Source of the DNA: Bifidobacterium breve
Lineage (GTDB): Bacteria > Actinomycetota > Actinomycetes > Nanopelagicales > Nanopelagicaceae
Assembly (NCBI GenBank): GCA_945876865.1
Contig: CAMCPZ010000003.1
Span: 1-64,000 of the forward strand
Direction of reading: 5' to 3'
DNA length: 64,000 nt
The translations under genes were made by a program, and so were the position numbers. The notes beneath the pieces were generated by a model. That model saw nothing but the letters and a program-made list of their open reading frames with translations. It had not been told where the DNA came from and searched no databases. This document shows positions 1-8,971 of this stretch, piece after piece (positions within the stretch are counted from its first letter, which is position 1; the number at the start of each line of letters is the position of its first letter).

Positions 1-465
1 TATCCACTTGCCTGGTTAATCGGAACTTGGCGTGGAAAAGGTTCTGGTGAATATCCTGGAATCGAACCCTTTCAATTTGCGCAAGAAGTTACTTTTAATC
101 ACGATGGTCGGCCATTCCTAAATTATTTTTCACGTTCTTGGATTATTAATGACAAGAATGAAATTTTGCGCCCCGCAGGTTCTGAAGTTGGATTCTGGCG
201 CCCTAAGGAGAATAAAACATTAGAAGTTGTTTTGGCCCACAGCACTGGAATTTCTGAAGGTTGGGTTGGTGTGCACGATGGACCGAAGATTCAATTAGCG
301 ATGGATCAAGGATATTCCGCGCCATCAGCAAAGATTGTTACAGCGGGACAACGTCTTTATGGCTTAGTTGAAGGTCAATTATTTTTTGCTTATGACATGG
401 CAGCTGAAGGTCAAACTTTGCAGGCACACATCTGGTCGAGCATGGAAAGACAAGCTGGCGAATAA
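1..465 (+). CDS. FABP/nitrobindin-like (DUF1794, heme-binding beta-barrel) protein, 5' truncated by window edge
   Basis: Frame 1 is open from base 1 (YPLAWLIGTWRGKGSGEYPGIEPFQF...); GxWxGxGxGxYP motif and C-terminal AYDMAAEGQ..AH typical of actinobacterial nitrobindin-like proteins. Confidence 0.8.
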   Translation, partial: YPLAWLIGTWRGKGSGEYPGIEPFQFAQEVTFNHDGRPFLNYFSRSWIINDKNEILRPAGSEVGFWRPKENKTLEVVLAHSTGISEGWVGVHDGPKIQLAMDQGYSAPSAKIVTAGQRLYGLVEGQLFFAYDMAAEGQTLQAHIWSSMERQAGE

Positions 466-467
466 AA

Positions 468-1400
468 GTGAGTGATAATTTTCAAGGTGAAGTTTTAGCC
501 GAACTTACTCGTAACGGTTTGGTTGAATCGATTCACAGCGGACATTTAATTATGTTGAACGCTGATGGCACAGTTCATAAAACTAAAGGAAATGTGGATC
601 TGCCAATTTTTCCTAGATCTTCAGTTAAATGCATGCAAGCAAGTGCGATGGTGCGAAGCGGTTTGAAACTTGAACCAAGGCTGTTGGCTTTAGTTGAAGC
701 AAGTCATTCGGGTGCAGCGATGCATCAAGAAGGTGTTCTTGAAATCTTGGCAGGAGCTGGTTTAACTGAAAGCTATTTGCAGTGTGCCTTTGATAAACCA
801 CTTGGCGATGCCGAGCGAATAGCTTGGGGCGATAGACCAGCAACTCGGTTAGCGATGAACTGTTCTGGAAAACATGCGGGAATGCTTGCAACATGTGTAA
901 TAAATGGTTGGGAAACGAATACTTATTTGAGCGCTGATCACCCGCTACAAGTCGCGGTTTTAAATGAGATTGAAAGCTTGGCTGGTGCGAAGGTTGCGAA
1001 TAAAACTTTTGATGGCTGTGGCGCACCGCTCTTTGCGTTGAGCACTCGGGAATTAGCGAATGCAATTCGCAACATAACAATTTCAAAAGATCCAGTGCAT
1101 GTTGAAGTTATGAATGCAGCTCGGGCATTTCCTGAAATGGTTGCGGGCGAAGGTCGGTTAACAACTCGCACTATGCAATCTGTTCCTGGTTTGTTTATGA
1201 AGGAAGGCGCTGAAGCTGTAGAAGTTGCTTCAATGACTGATGGGCGCACTTTAGTTTTCAAGATTAGTGATGGTTCTTGGCGGGCGTTTGGTGCAATCAT
1301 GCATGCTGCGCTTTTGGAGTGGGGAATTACAACAACCGAAGAAGCGTTGAATGTTTATGGTGGCGCAAATATTGTTGGTGGAATGCGGGCGGTGTTGTAG
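468..1400 (+). CDS. L-asparaginase II family protein
   Basis: GTG start; sequence with RSSVKCMQA, NCSGKHAGMLA, DGCGAPLFALS typical of the asparaginase II family. Confidence 0.85.
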   Translation: MSDNFQGEVLAELTRNGLVESIHSGHLIMLNADGTVHKTKGNVDLPIFPRSSVKCMQASAMVRSGLKLEPRLLALVEASHSGAAMHQEGVLEILAGAGLTESYLQCAFDKPLGDAERIAWGDRPATRLAMNCSGKHAGMLATCVINGWETNTYLSADHPLQVAVLNEIESLAGAKVANKTFDGCGAPLFALSTRELANAIRNITISKDPVHVEVMNAARAFPEMVAGEGRLTTRTMQSVPGLFMKEGAEAVEVASMTDGRTLVFKISDGSWRAFGAIMHAALLEWGITTTEEALNVYGGANIVGGMRAVL

Positions 1401-2669
1401 ATGAAAAGTCGCATCGCAACATTGATGGTTCACACATCCCCGCTGGAACAAGCAGGTATGGGCGATGCCGGTGGAATGAATGTTTATGTCATCGAAAATT
1501 CAATCAAGATGGCAAATGCTGGTGTCGAAGTAGATATCTTTACGCGCGCTGATAAAAGTGGATTAGCTGATGCAGTTCAGATTGCAAATGGTGTAACTGT
1601 TCATCATTTAGAAGCAGGCCCAATTGGTGCGCTGACCAAAGAGGAGCTACCAAGCCAGATAAGTGCTTTGACCCATGCATTTATGGAACACCAAAGTGCA
1701 AAGCCAAATGATTATTACGACATCATTCATTCGCATTATTGGATCAGTGGACAACTGGGTTGGATGATTTCAGAGCGCACTGGTGTGCCACTTGTTCACA
1801 CAATGCACACAATGGCGAAGGTAAAGAATCAGGCACTTGCCGAAGGTGATGTTCCTGAACCGCTGATTCGGGCACTTGGTGAAGAACAAATCGTGCAGAA
1901 TGCAAAAGCCTTAATCGCGAATACCGATGCTGAAGCCGCAAGCTTGGTCTCACTTTATGGCGCCGATCCAGATTTAGTGAAAGTTGTAACACCTGGTGTT
2001 GATTTACAACGCTTCACACCTGGACATGGAAAAGCAAGCGCACGAAATATTTTGGATATCGCACCTGATGCAATCATGTTGATGTTTGTCGGACGAATTC
2101 AGCCACATAAAGGCCCAGAAGTTTTGGTGCGCGCAGTTGCCGAATTAGTGGCGCATGCTCCGCACTTACGTTCGAAGCTTGCCCTCGTGATTATGGGAGG
2201 CGCATCTGGAACCGGCTTCAACGAACCTGATCGCTTAGCAAAGCTTGCAACCTTCTTGGGAGTTGCAGATTTAATTCATTTCAAAGAGCCAGTATCTAGA
2301 AGTGAACTTGCTGATTGGTATCGCGCATCAGATTTGGTCTGTGTTCCTTCATATTCTGAAAGTTTTGGTTTAGTAGCGCTTGAAGCCCAAGCTTGCGGAA
2401 CACCTGTTATTGCAAGTGCTGTGGGCGGACTCCGCACCGCAGTCTCTGATGGAATTTCTGGAATTTTGGTTGATGGCCACGATCCAAAGGCTTGGGCCTC
2501 GGTTGTTTCACGTTTAATAGCCGAACCACAGCGCCGAGTTCTTTTATCAATGGGCGCACTCGATCATTCAAAGAAATTTGGTTGGGAGAATACTGCTCGC
2601 CAAACTTTAGATGTTTATGACTGGGTCTTATCAAAACCAAAATCAAATCCGTTGTGGGTCGCACAATAA
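1401..2669 (+). CDS. mshA: MshA-like D-inositol-3-phosphate glycosyltransferase (GT4)
   Basis: HTSPLEQAGMGDAGGMNVYV N-terminus, VGRIQPHKGPEVLVRA, PSYSESFGLVALEAQACGTPVIA; followed by YbjN and gpm as in the mycobacterial mshA-Rv0487-gpm1 region. Confidence 0.88.
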   Translation: MKSRIATLMVHTSPLEQAGMGDAGGMNVYVIENSIKMANAGVEVDIFTRADKSGLADAVQIANGVTVHHLEAGPIGALTKEELPSQISALTHAFMEHQSAKPNDYYDIIHSHYWISGQLGWMISERTGVPLVHTMHTMAKVKNQALAEGDVPEPLIRALGEEQIVQNAKALIANTDAEAASLVSLYGADPDLVKVVTPGVDLQRFTPGHGKASARNILDIAPDAIMLMFVGRIQPHKGPEVLVRAVAELVAHAPHLRSKLALVIMGGASGTGFNEPDRLAKLATFLGVADLIHFKEPVSRSELADWYRASDLVCVPSYSESFGLVALEAQACGTPVIASAVGGLRTAVSDGISGILVDGHDPKAWASVVSRLIAEPQRRVLLSMGALDHSKKFGWENTARQTLDVYDWVLSKPKSNPLWVAQ

Positions 2670-2670
2670 G

Positions 2671-3147
2671 ATGATTGACCCACGCGTAATTATTGAAGAG
2701 TTTTTAGATTCGCATGATTTAGATTATGAAAAAAGTGGAACAAGCACTTTTCTGGTAACGCTACCTGGTGAGAAAAAACTGCAGACCCACTGCGCTTTAA
2801 TCGTTGGTGATAATTCATTAAGTATCAATGCCTTTGTAATTCGCAGACCAGATGAGAACGCCGGCAAGGTTCACGAATGGCTTCTGACCAAGAATGCATC
2901 GATGTATGCAGTTACTTATGCGATTAATGAACTTGGCGATATTTTTCTAGTTGGTCGTCTGCCTTTGCCAGCGGTTACAGATGTTGAAATTGATCGCATC
3001 TTAGGAGCAGTGCTGCAGTATTCAGATTCCTCCTTTAATCAATTGTTAGAACTTGGTTTTGCTTCATCTATCCGTCGTGAATGGGCTTGGCGAGTTTCAC
3101 GCGGTGAATCGCTTTCAAATCTAAAAGCATTTGAACATTTAATCTAA
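2671..3147 (+). CDS. YbjN-domain protein
   Basis: ORF inside the track entry 2611..3147; ATG immediately after the mshA stop; actinobacterial YbjN-like protein between mshA and gpm. Confidence 0.7.
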   Translation: MIDPRVIIEEFLDSHDLDYEKSGTSTFLVTLPGEKKLQTHCALIVGDNSLSINAFVIRRPDENAGKVHEWLLTKNASMYAVTYAINELGDIFLVGRLPLPAVTDVEIDRILGAVLQYSDSSFNQLLELGFASSIRREWAWRVSRGESLSNLKAFEHLI

Positions 3148-3166
3148 GGCGAAATAGGATTAAGCC

Positions 3167-3913
3167 ATGACAAAGAAATTGATTTTGCTGCGACATGGCG
3201 AGAGCGAATGGAACGCCCTAAATTTATTTACTGGTTGGGTTGATGTTCGCCTATCCGAAAAGGGAATTGGTGAAGCTAAACGCGGTGGTCAATTACTTAA
3301 AGAACGTGGCTTGTTGCCCGATGTTCTTCATACCTCGTTGCTACGTCGCGCGATTCATACTTCACAACTTGCACTAGATGAAGCCGATCGCCATTGGATT
3401 CCGGTAAATCGCAGCTGGCGTTTGAACGAACGTCATTACGGCGCACTTCAGGGCAAGGATAAAAAAGAGACTCTGGCGCAATATGGCGAAGAGCAATTTC
3501 AATTATGGCGTCGCTCTTTCGATGTTCCACCACCACCAATTGAAGATAACGATAAGTATTCGCAATTTAGCGATGCGCGCTATGCCGACTTAGGTGCAAG
3601 TTTGCCAAAGACCGAATGTCTTAAAGATGTTGTTGGTCGCATGATTCCTTATTTCAACGGTGAATTAAAAGCCGATTTGAATTCCGGGAAAACTGTTCTG
3701 GTAACAGCGCATGGAAATTCAATTCGCGCATTGGTCAAACACATTGACGGTATTTCTGATGCTGATATCGCTGGCGTAAATATCCCGACCGGTATTCCAC
3801 TTCTTTACGAGTTCAATGACCAGTTTGAGCCAGTTAAAAAAGGTGGCGAGTATTTAGATCCAGATGCGGCGAAAGCAGCGATTGAAGCAGTTGCGAATCA
3901 GGGCAAGAAGTAG
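3167..3913 (+). CDS. gpmA: 2,3-bisphosphoglycerate-dependent phosphoglycerate mutase
   Basis: [58 protein letters not shown]. Confidence 0.95.
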   Translation: MTKKLILLRHGESEWNALNLFTGWVDVRLSEKGIGEAKRGGQLLKERGLLPDVLHTSLLRRAIHTSQLALDEADRHWIPVNRSWRLNERHYGALQGKDKKETLAQYGEEQFQLWRRSFDVPPPPIEDNDKYSQFSDARYADLGASLPKTECLKDVVGRMIPYFNGELKADLNSGKTVLVTAHGNSIRALVKHIDGISDADIAGVNIPTGIPLLYEFNDQFEPVKKGGEYLDPDAAKAAIEAVANQGKK

Positions 3914-3932
3914 GTAAAAGTTAGGCACAATA

Positions 3933-3972
3933 TTTAACCTTAGGTTCAGCAACATTTAACCCTTAGAACCTG
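3933..3972 (+). promoter_or_regulatory. PHO-box-like direct repeat (11-bp period) upstream of the glycosyltransferase operon
   Basis: TTTAACC-ttag-GTTCAGC-aaca-TTTAACC-ctta-GAACCTG: four 7-mers starting at 3933/3944/3955/3966. Confidence 0.6.
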
Positions 3973-3994
3973 CTGTGGATTGCTTTAAACCTCA

Positions 3995-4000
3995 TATTGT
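3995..4000 (+). promoter_or_regulatory. Candidate -10 element (TATTGT), 5 nt before ATG 4006 (leaderless)
   Basis: TATTGT-TACCC-ATG; no Shine-Dalgarno. Confidence 0.5.
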
Positions 4001-4005
4001 TACCC

Positions 4006-5145
4006 ATGAAGGTAGCAATAGTTACAGAATCATTCTTGCCACAGATTAATGGCGTAACTAATTCAGTCCTTCGCATCCTTGAAAGTCTTGGCACTGCTGG
4101 CCACGAAGCTTTGGTGATCGTTCCGGAGAGCACCGGAACTCCGAAGGAATATGCCGGTCATAAGGTCAAAACAATTCCTGCCCTTCCAATTCAAAGCGTA
4201 ATTCCAATTGGATTACCAATTGGATTACCTAATCGCAGACTTGAACATTTAATTGATGGATTCTCTCCAGACTTGCTTCACTTAGCATCGCCAATGCTTC
4301 TTGGAATGCATGCTGCGAAAGTCGCTAAAAAATTAAACATCCCCACGCTCTCGGTTTATCAAACAGATATGGCCGGCTTTGCCAGTCACTATGGTTTCGA
4401 TATTGCACATAGTTCACTTAGAAAATTAGTTGGAAAGATTCATTCACAGACTGATCGGACTTTGGCGCCATCGAAATCGGCTTGTATCGAATTAACATCG
4501 CTAGGTGTCCCAGAAGTTTATCTGTGGCAACGTGGTGTCAACAACGAATTATTCAATCCAAAGGCGCGAAGCGAAGCACTTCGTAAATATTGGGACCCCA
4601 CAGGTAAGCGGACAATCATTGGCTATGTTGGAAGATTGGCGAAAGAGAAGCGAATTAGTGATCTTAGATATTTAGATCGAGATCCAAGTAATTTACTGAT
4701 TATCACTGGAGCTGGACCGGCTCGAGAAAAATTAAAGAGAGATTTACCAAATGCAATTTTTATGGGGCATAAGAATGGCGGCGATCTAGCTGAAATCTTT
4801 GCTAGCTTAGATTTATTTATTCACCCAGGCCCAAATGAAACATTCTGCCAGGCAGTGCAAGAGGCACTTTCTTCGGGAACTCCTTGCATCGTCCCAAGGA
4901 CTGGCGGACCTGCAGACTTAGTGAGACATGGCAAGACAGGTTATGTAATAAATATTCATCGACCAGACGAACTTGAATCAACGGTTTTGCATTTCAAATT
5001 ACGCAACGACCAAGTAAATATGGCACTTCAAGCTCGTCAATCTGTATTGAACCGAACTTGGGCAACAATAAATGCACAACTCATCAATCACTATGAAGAA
5101 ATTCTGATCCGCCACAGAGACTATGTAGATGGGAGCGTCGCATGA
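4006..5145 (+). CDS. GT4 glycosyltransferase, MgtA/SqdX-like (GDP-mannose- or sugar-nucleotide-dependent lipid glycosyltransferase)
   Basis: MKVAIVTESFLPQINGVTNSVLRILE N-terminus, WQRGVNNELFNP, GYVGRLAKEK, HPGPNETFCQAVQEALSSGTP. Confidence 0.8.
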   Translation: MKVAIVTESFLPQINGVTNSVLRILESLGTAGHEALVIVPESTGTPKEYAGHKVKTIPALPIQSVIPIGLPIGLPNRRLEHLIDGFSPDLLHLASPMLLGMHAAKVAKKLNIPTLSVYQTDMAGFASHYGFDIAHSSLRKLVGKIHSQTDRTLAPSKSACIELTSLGVPEVYLWQRGVNNELFNPKARSEALRKYWDPTGKRTIIGYVGRLAKEKRISDLRYLDRDPSNLLIITGAGPAREKLKRDLPNAIFMGHKNGGDLAEIFASLDLFIHPGPNETFCQAVQEALSSGTPCIVPRTGGPADLVRHGKTGYVINIHRPDELESTVLHFKLRNDQVNMALQARQSVLNRTWATINAQLINHYEEILIRHRDYVDGSVA

Positions 5146-6296
5146 GAATTGTGCATGTAGCTAATTTTTATGGTCCAAACTCTGGCGGTATAAAAACCAC
5201 CATGCACGAACTAGGTCGTGGGTATCTGGCCCAAGGCCACGAATTTATCTACATTGTGCCAGGTACTCGGCTATTTACCGAGGAGACAATCTTCGGCAAG
5301 AAAATAACGGTTCCCAGCATTATTTTGCCCGGCAGTTGTGGCTATCAACTAATTCGAAACAATCGTGCGTTAGTGAAATTAATTGCAAGGCTAAAACCGG
5401 ATCGGATCGAAGTTTCAGATCGCTTTACCTTGCATTGCCTAGGGCGTTGGGCAAAGCGGAACAGCATCCCATCTGTTGCATTTAGCCACGAAACGCTTGA
5501 GGGCTTGGCCAAACGGTTCCTACCCCTTCCAGGGCTAGTTCGCAGAACCTTAGTTAGTTTTCACAATAAGAAGTTTGCGCGAAATTTTAATCAGATAATT
5601 ACAACAACTAATTTTGCAGCTCGAGAATTTATCGCCTTAAAGACCAAAAATTTGATAAAGGTGCCATTGGGTGTGGATTTAAAGGTATTCAATCCCAACA
5701 AAAGGTCAGAAGAGTTGCGAACTGAATTATTAAAGGGCTCTGAAATTTTGCTAGTCCACTGCGGCCGGCTATCTAAAGAGAAAGAGCCACAGCGAAGTGT
5801 TGAGGCGTTGATTGAACTTCGCTCGCGAGGAATTGATGCCAGATTGGTTATCGTCGGCATGGGTCCAATGTGGAGAGAAATTCGCACTTTAGCCAAAGGA
5901 CATCCGATAGACACTTTGGGATATATTGTGGATCGAAATAAAATCGCTGCAATTCTGGCAAGTGCTGATGTTTCACTTGCTCCCGGGCCTTTAGAGACCT
6001 TCTGCCTGGCCGCACTCGAATCTTTAGCATCTGGCACACCAGTTGTTACTTCAAATTCAAATGCGGTTGGTGAATTTCTAATTCAAGGGCTAAAAGACCC
6101 AGCCGGTGCAACCGCGCACGATAATTATGGCTCAATTGCTGATGCGATAGAAAGAGTTATCCGTAAAGAAAAAATAAGGCTACGTGCACGGGAAGTTGCC
6201 GAAGAGATGACTTGGGATAACACCGTCAGTCGGATGTTAGAGATCCATGGGATACAGAAAGTTCATAACTCTTTAGATTTACCGAAGGCAAGTTAA
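5142..6296 (+). CDS. GT4 family glycosyltransferase
   Basis: ATGA overlap with preceding GT; VHCGRLSKEKEPQRSVEAL, APGPLETFCLAALESLASGTPVV. Confidence 0.8.
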   Translation: MRIVHVANFYGPNSGGIKTTMHELGRGYLAQGHEFIYIVPGTRLFTEETIFGKKITVPSIILPGSCGYQLIRNNRALVKLIARLKPDRIEVSDRFTLHCLGRWAKRNSIPSVAFSHETLEGLAKRFLPLPGLVRRTLVSFHNKKFARNFNQIITTTNFAAREFIALKTKNLIKVPLGVDLKVFNPNKRSEELRTELLKGSEILLVHCGRLSKEKEPQRSVEALIELRSRGIDARLVIVGMGPMWREIRTLAKGHPIDTLGYIVDRNKIAAILASADVSLAPGPLETFCLAALESLASGTPVVTSNSNAVGEFLIQGLKDPAGATAHDNYGSIADAIERVIRKEKIRLRAREVAEEMTWDNTVSRMLEIHGIQKVHNSLDLPKAS

Positions 6297-7097
6297 ATGA
6301 GCACCGTACAGGTTGCGCCAAATCTAACCTTTGCGGTAATCGGAGACAGTGCGGCATTTGGAACTGGAGATGAAGCTCCAGATGGAACCTTTAGAGGCTG
6401 GGCTTTTTATTTGGCAAAGAGTTTTCGCGACGAATGTAATTATGTAAATTTTGCCAGGCCGGGTGCAAAATCAGATGAAGTTTCTGGAGTTCAACTAAGT
6501 AGCGCCAAGGCGTATTCACCAGATATATGTGCTGTAGTTGCTGGCGGCAATGACTTACTTCGAAATGGATTTAGTCCATACAAATTGCATCAGAATCTCT
6601 TACGCACATGTAAAGAACTGATGGAACAAGGCAGCGAAGTAATAATGGTTGAACTGCACGACCCCAATCAATTGCTGAAGATTCCTAATTTAATCAAGCG
6701 TATTTTGCGTAAACGGGTAGAGGCAGTAAATGCGGTATATCGAAAAATTGCTGACGAGCTTGAAATTGTCCTTATAAAGACTCGCGAAATTCCTGATGTT
6801 CATAACCTGCGAAATTGGCATATTGATCGGATGCATCCAGGAGAGCGAGGTCATAAAATTCTGGCACGTGAAGTGGCCATTCAACTCCAAAAGCGTGGCT
6901 GGTCTCTAACAATTCCCGAGACGGGGGAAGTGTTTAGCAAGGAAAAATCTCTGCAAATGAAGTGGCTAATTGCTAATGGAGTTCCTTGGTTTTTAAAACG
7001 AAGTGTGGATTTACTTCCAGTAGTTCTAGTTTTAGCAGTGATCGAAATCTTTAAAATATTAAATGAAAAACTTAATTACTTGAAAATTCTCCGGTGA
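6297..7097 (+). CDS. SGNH/GDSL hydrolase with hydrophobic C-terminal tail
   Basis: IGDSAAFGTGDE block I, AGGNDLLR block III, DRMHPGERGH block V; C-terminal LLPVVLVLAVIEIFKIL. Confidence 0.8.
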   Translation: MSTVQVAPNLTFAVIGDSAAFGTGDEAPDGTFRGWAFYLAKSFRDECNYVNFARPGAKSDEVSGVQLSSAKAYSPDICAVVAGGNDLLRNGFSPYKLHQNLLRTCKELMEQGSEVIMVELHDPNQLLKIPNLIKRILRKRVEAVNAVYRKIADELEIVLIKTREIPDVHNLRNWHIDRMHPGERGHKILAREVAIQLQKRGWSLTIPETGEVFSKEKSLQMKWLIANGVPWFLKRSVDLLPVVLVLAVIEIFKILNEKLNYLKILR

Positions 7098-7719
7098 CCA
7101 AGAAATAAACTCGGCGCGATATCGAAACAGCGTGGTCTGCAAAGCGCTCATAGAAACGACCAAGAAGTGTCATGTCAATTGCAGTTTCAATTCCGTGTGG
7201 CCAATTGTCTGAGAGCAAAATCGCGATTAATTCTCTGTGCAGCTTATCCATCTCATCATCATCAGTTTCAAGTTCAAGAGCACGCGCTGCATCTCGATGT
7301 TCCATTACTGATGAGAGCTTGTCGACTAATTTATCTGCAACTAATCCCATTGCTGTAATCGTTGGGACTAACTCAGCTGGAACTGCACTATTTGGGTAAC
7401 GCATGCGGGCCTGTTTAGCAACGTGATGCGCAAGGTCGCCCATGCGCTCGAGGTCAGCGCTCATTCGAAGTGAAGAAACTAGTGTTCGGAGATCCGATGC
7501 AACTGGTTGTTGGCGCGCCATCAGATTAATTGTTCGGGCATCTAGGTCATGCTGAATTTCATCAATAACATCATCGGCGGCAATAACTTTCTCCGCCAGT
7601 CCCAAGTCAACAGTAAGGAGGGCTGTTGTCGCTTCGCTCATCGCAACTCTGGCAAGGCCTGCCATTTGAAGCAGGCTGGTCCCAATTGAATCTAATTCGT
7701 CATGAAAGGCATTGCGCAT
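7072..7719 (-). CDS. phoU: Phosphate signalling complex protein PhoU
   Basis: MRNAFHDELDSIGTSLLQMAGLARVAM..., two PhoU repeats with RMGDLAHHVAK and ERFADHAVSISRRV; start taken as internal ATG (track ORF begins at GTG 7749). Confidence 0.9.
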   Translation of the reverse strand: MRNAFHDELDSIGTSLLQMAGLARVAMSEATTALLTVDLGLAEKVIAADDVIDEIQHDLDARTINLMARQQPVASDLRTLVSSLRMSADLERMGDLAHHVAKQARMRYPNSAVPAELVPTITAMGLVADKLVDKLSSVMEHRDAARALELETDDDEMDKLHRELIAILLSDNWPHGIETAIDMTLLGRFYERFADHAVSISRRVYFLVTGEFSSN

Positions 7720-7725
7720 TAGCAA

Positions 7726-7731
7726 AGAATA
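7726..7731 (-). promoter_or_regulatory. Candidate -10 element (TATTCT) for leaderless phoU
   Basis: Minus strand reads TATTCT-TTGCTA-ATG. Confidence 0.45.
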
Positions 7732-7761
7732 GTCTGCTCTACCTTTCACGCGAGGTAAGTA

Positions 7762-7790
7762 TGTGAACGCGCCTTGAACTAAAGGTTAAG
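7762..7790 (-). promoter_or_regulatory. PHO-box-like direct repeat upstream of phoU
   Basis: Minus strand CTTAACC-ttta-GTTCAAG-gcgc-GTTCACA: three 7-mers with exact 11-bp period. Confidence 0.65.
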
Positions 7791-7861
7791 AATTGGCTTT
7801 AACGAGCAGGTTTGAGGGGGTTTGGTGGGGGTGAGGCAAGTATCTCTTCTACGATTAGAAC

Positions 7862-8971
7862 ATGTCATGGCTAGCTAGGAGAAAAACTAACGACTTTGAG
7901 GGAGATATTCCTTTAGAGAAATCTGAGATTCTGCCTAGCGCAATTAATGACTTACTAAAGTTGTTTGATGCTGAAAATATCATTGTTGGCAACGGCGACT
8001 TAGTACTTGAACATTCTGCCGGCATTTCAACGTTAAATATTATTCGTGATGAACACATAAATAATGAGTTCTTGCTTCGACTTGTTCGCGCTACTCGTAG
8101 ATCCGGAAATTCTCAAGAAGTCACAATGGAGCTGCCGCGTGGGCCAATTGGCGCTGGAACTCATGATCTTCTAGTTCGCGTTTCACTTCTAGGCAGTGAT
8201 GGACTTGTTGTAATTTTGATCTTTGATGACAGTGAAATGCGCAGATTAGATGCAATTCGTCGAGATTTCGTAGCAAACATTTCGCACGAGTTAAAAACTC
8301 CAATCGGCGCCCTTTCGATTTTGAGTGAAGCAGTTCTTGGTGCTAGTGATGATCCTGAAGCTATTACAAGATTTGCTACCCGAATGCAGACCGAGGCATC
8401 GAGACTTTCAGAATTGGTCCAAGAGATCATAAACTTATCAAGGCTTCAAGATGATGATCCACTTAAGCGGGCACAACCAATTTCGATAAGTGAAGCAATC
8501 AAAGAGGCGATTGATCAATCAAGGTTGAATGCCGAGGCTAGAAAAGTTGAAATTGTTTATAACAATAATAATTCTTCGATTGTAAATGGCGATCGCGAGC
8601 AGATAACAATGGCGATTCATAATCTTGTTGAGAATGCGATTAATTACAGTCCTGATGGAACCAGAGTTGCGATAGGAGTAAATGAAGCCGATGGAATTTG
8701 TGAAATCTCAGTTTCAGATCAAGGAATCGGAATTCCTGAAAAAGATTTAGAACGAATCTTTGAACGTTTCTATCGGGTTGATGCTGCGCGCTCTCGAATT
8801 ACCGGTGGAACCGGTCTGGGACTTTCAATCGTAAAACATGTTGTCACTAATCACGGTGGCGATATTTCAGTATGGAGCGTTGAAGGTGCCGGAAGCACTT
8901 TTACGATTCGATTACCGCTTATAAATGATACAAACAATCTCTCAAACACTGCCGTGGAGGCAACCAAATGA
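7862..8971 (+). CDS. senX3: SenX3-like sensor histidine kinase lacking N-terminal transmembrane segments
   Basis: RRDFVANISHELKTPIGALSILSEAVLGASDD (H-box), NLVENAINYSPDG, GTGLGLSIVKHVV; adjacent to regX3; in-frame TAG two codons upstream of ATG. Confidence 0.88.
   Translation: MSWLARRKTNDFEGDIPLEKSEILPSAINDLLKLFDAENIIVGNGDLVLEHSAGISTLNIIRDEHINNEFLLRLVRATRRSGNSQEVTMELPRGPIGAGTHDLLVRVSLLGSDGLVVILIFDDSEMRRLDAIRRDFVANISHELKTPIGALSILSEAVLGASDDPEAITRFATRMQTEASRLSELVQEIINLSRLQDDDPLKRAQPISISEAIKEAIDQSRLNAEARKVEIVYNNNNSSIVNGDREQITMAIHNLVENAINYSPDGTRVAIGVNEADGICEISVSDQGIGIPEKDLERIFERFYRVDAARSRITGGTGLGLSIVKHVVTNHGGDISVWSVEGAGSTFTIRLPLINDTNNLSNTAVEATK

Noticed and set aside
625-1300. Antisense ORFs 625..1086 and 938..1300 opposite asparaginase, and similar shadow ORFs throughout the track
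   Set aside because: Fully inside well-supported CDSs, no recognisable domains, composition typical of antisense frames.
1401-2669. Using MshA as evidence of a complete mycothiol pathway
   Set aside because: mshB, mshC and mshD are not in the window, and the CysS-like protein is a genuine cysteinyl-tRNA synthetase by synteny and motifs; the pathway cannot be judged here.
7072-7097. 26-bp convergent overlap of the SGNH hydrolase and phoU as a possible regulatory antisense
   Set aside because: Short convergent overlaps are common in compact genomes (also at 9645, 24441, 35990 and 47288); nothing specific supports regulation.
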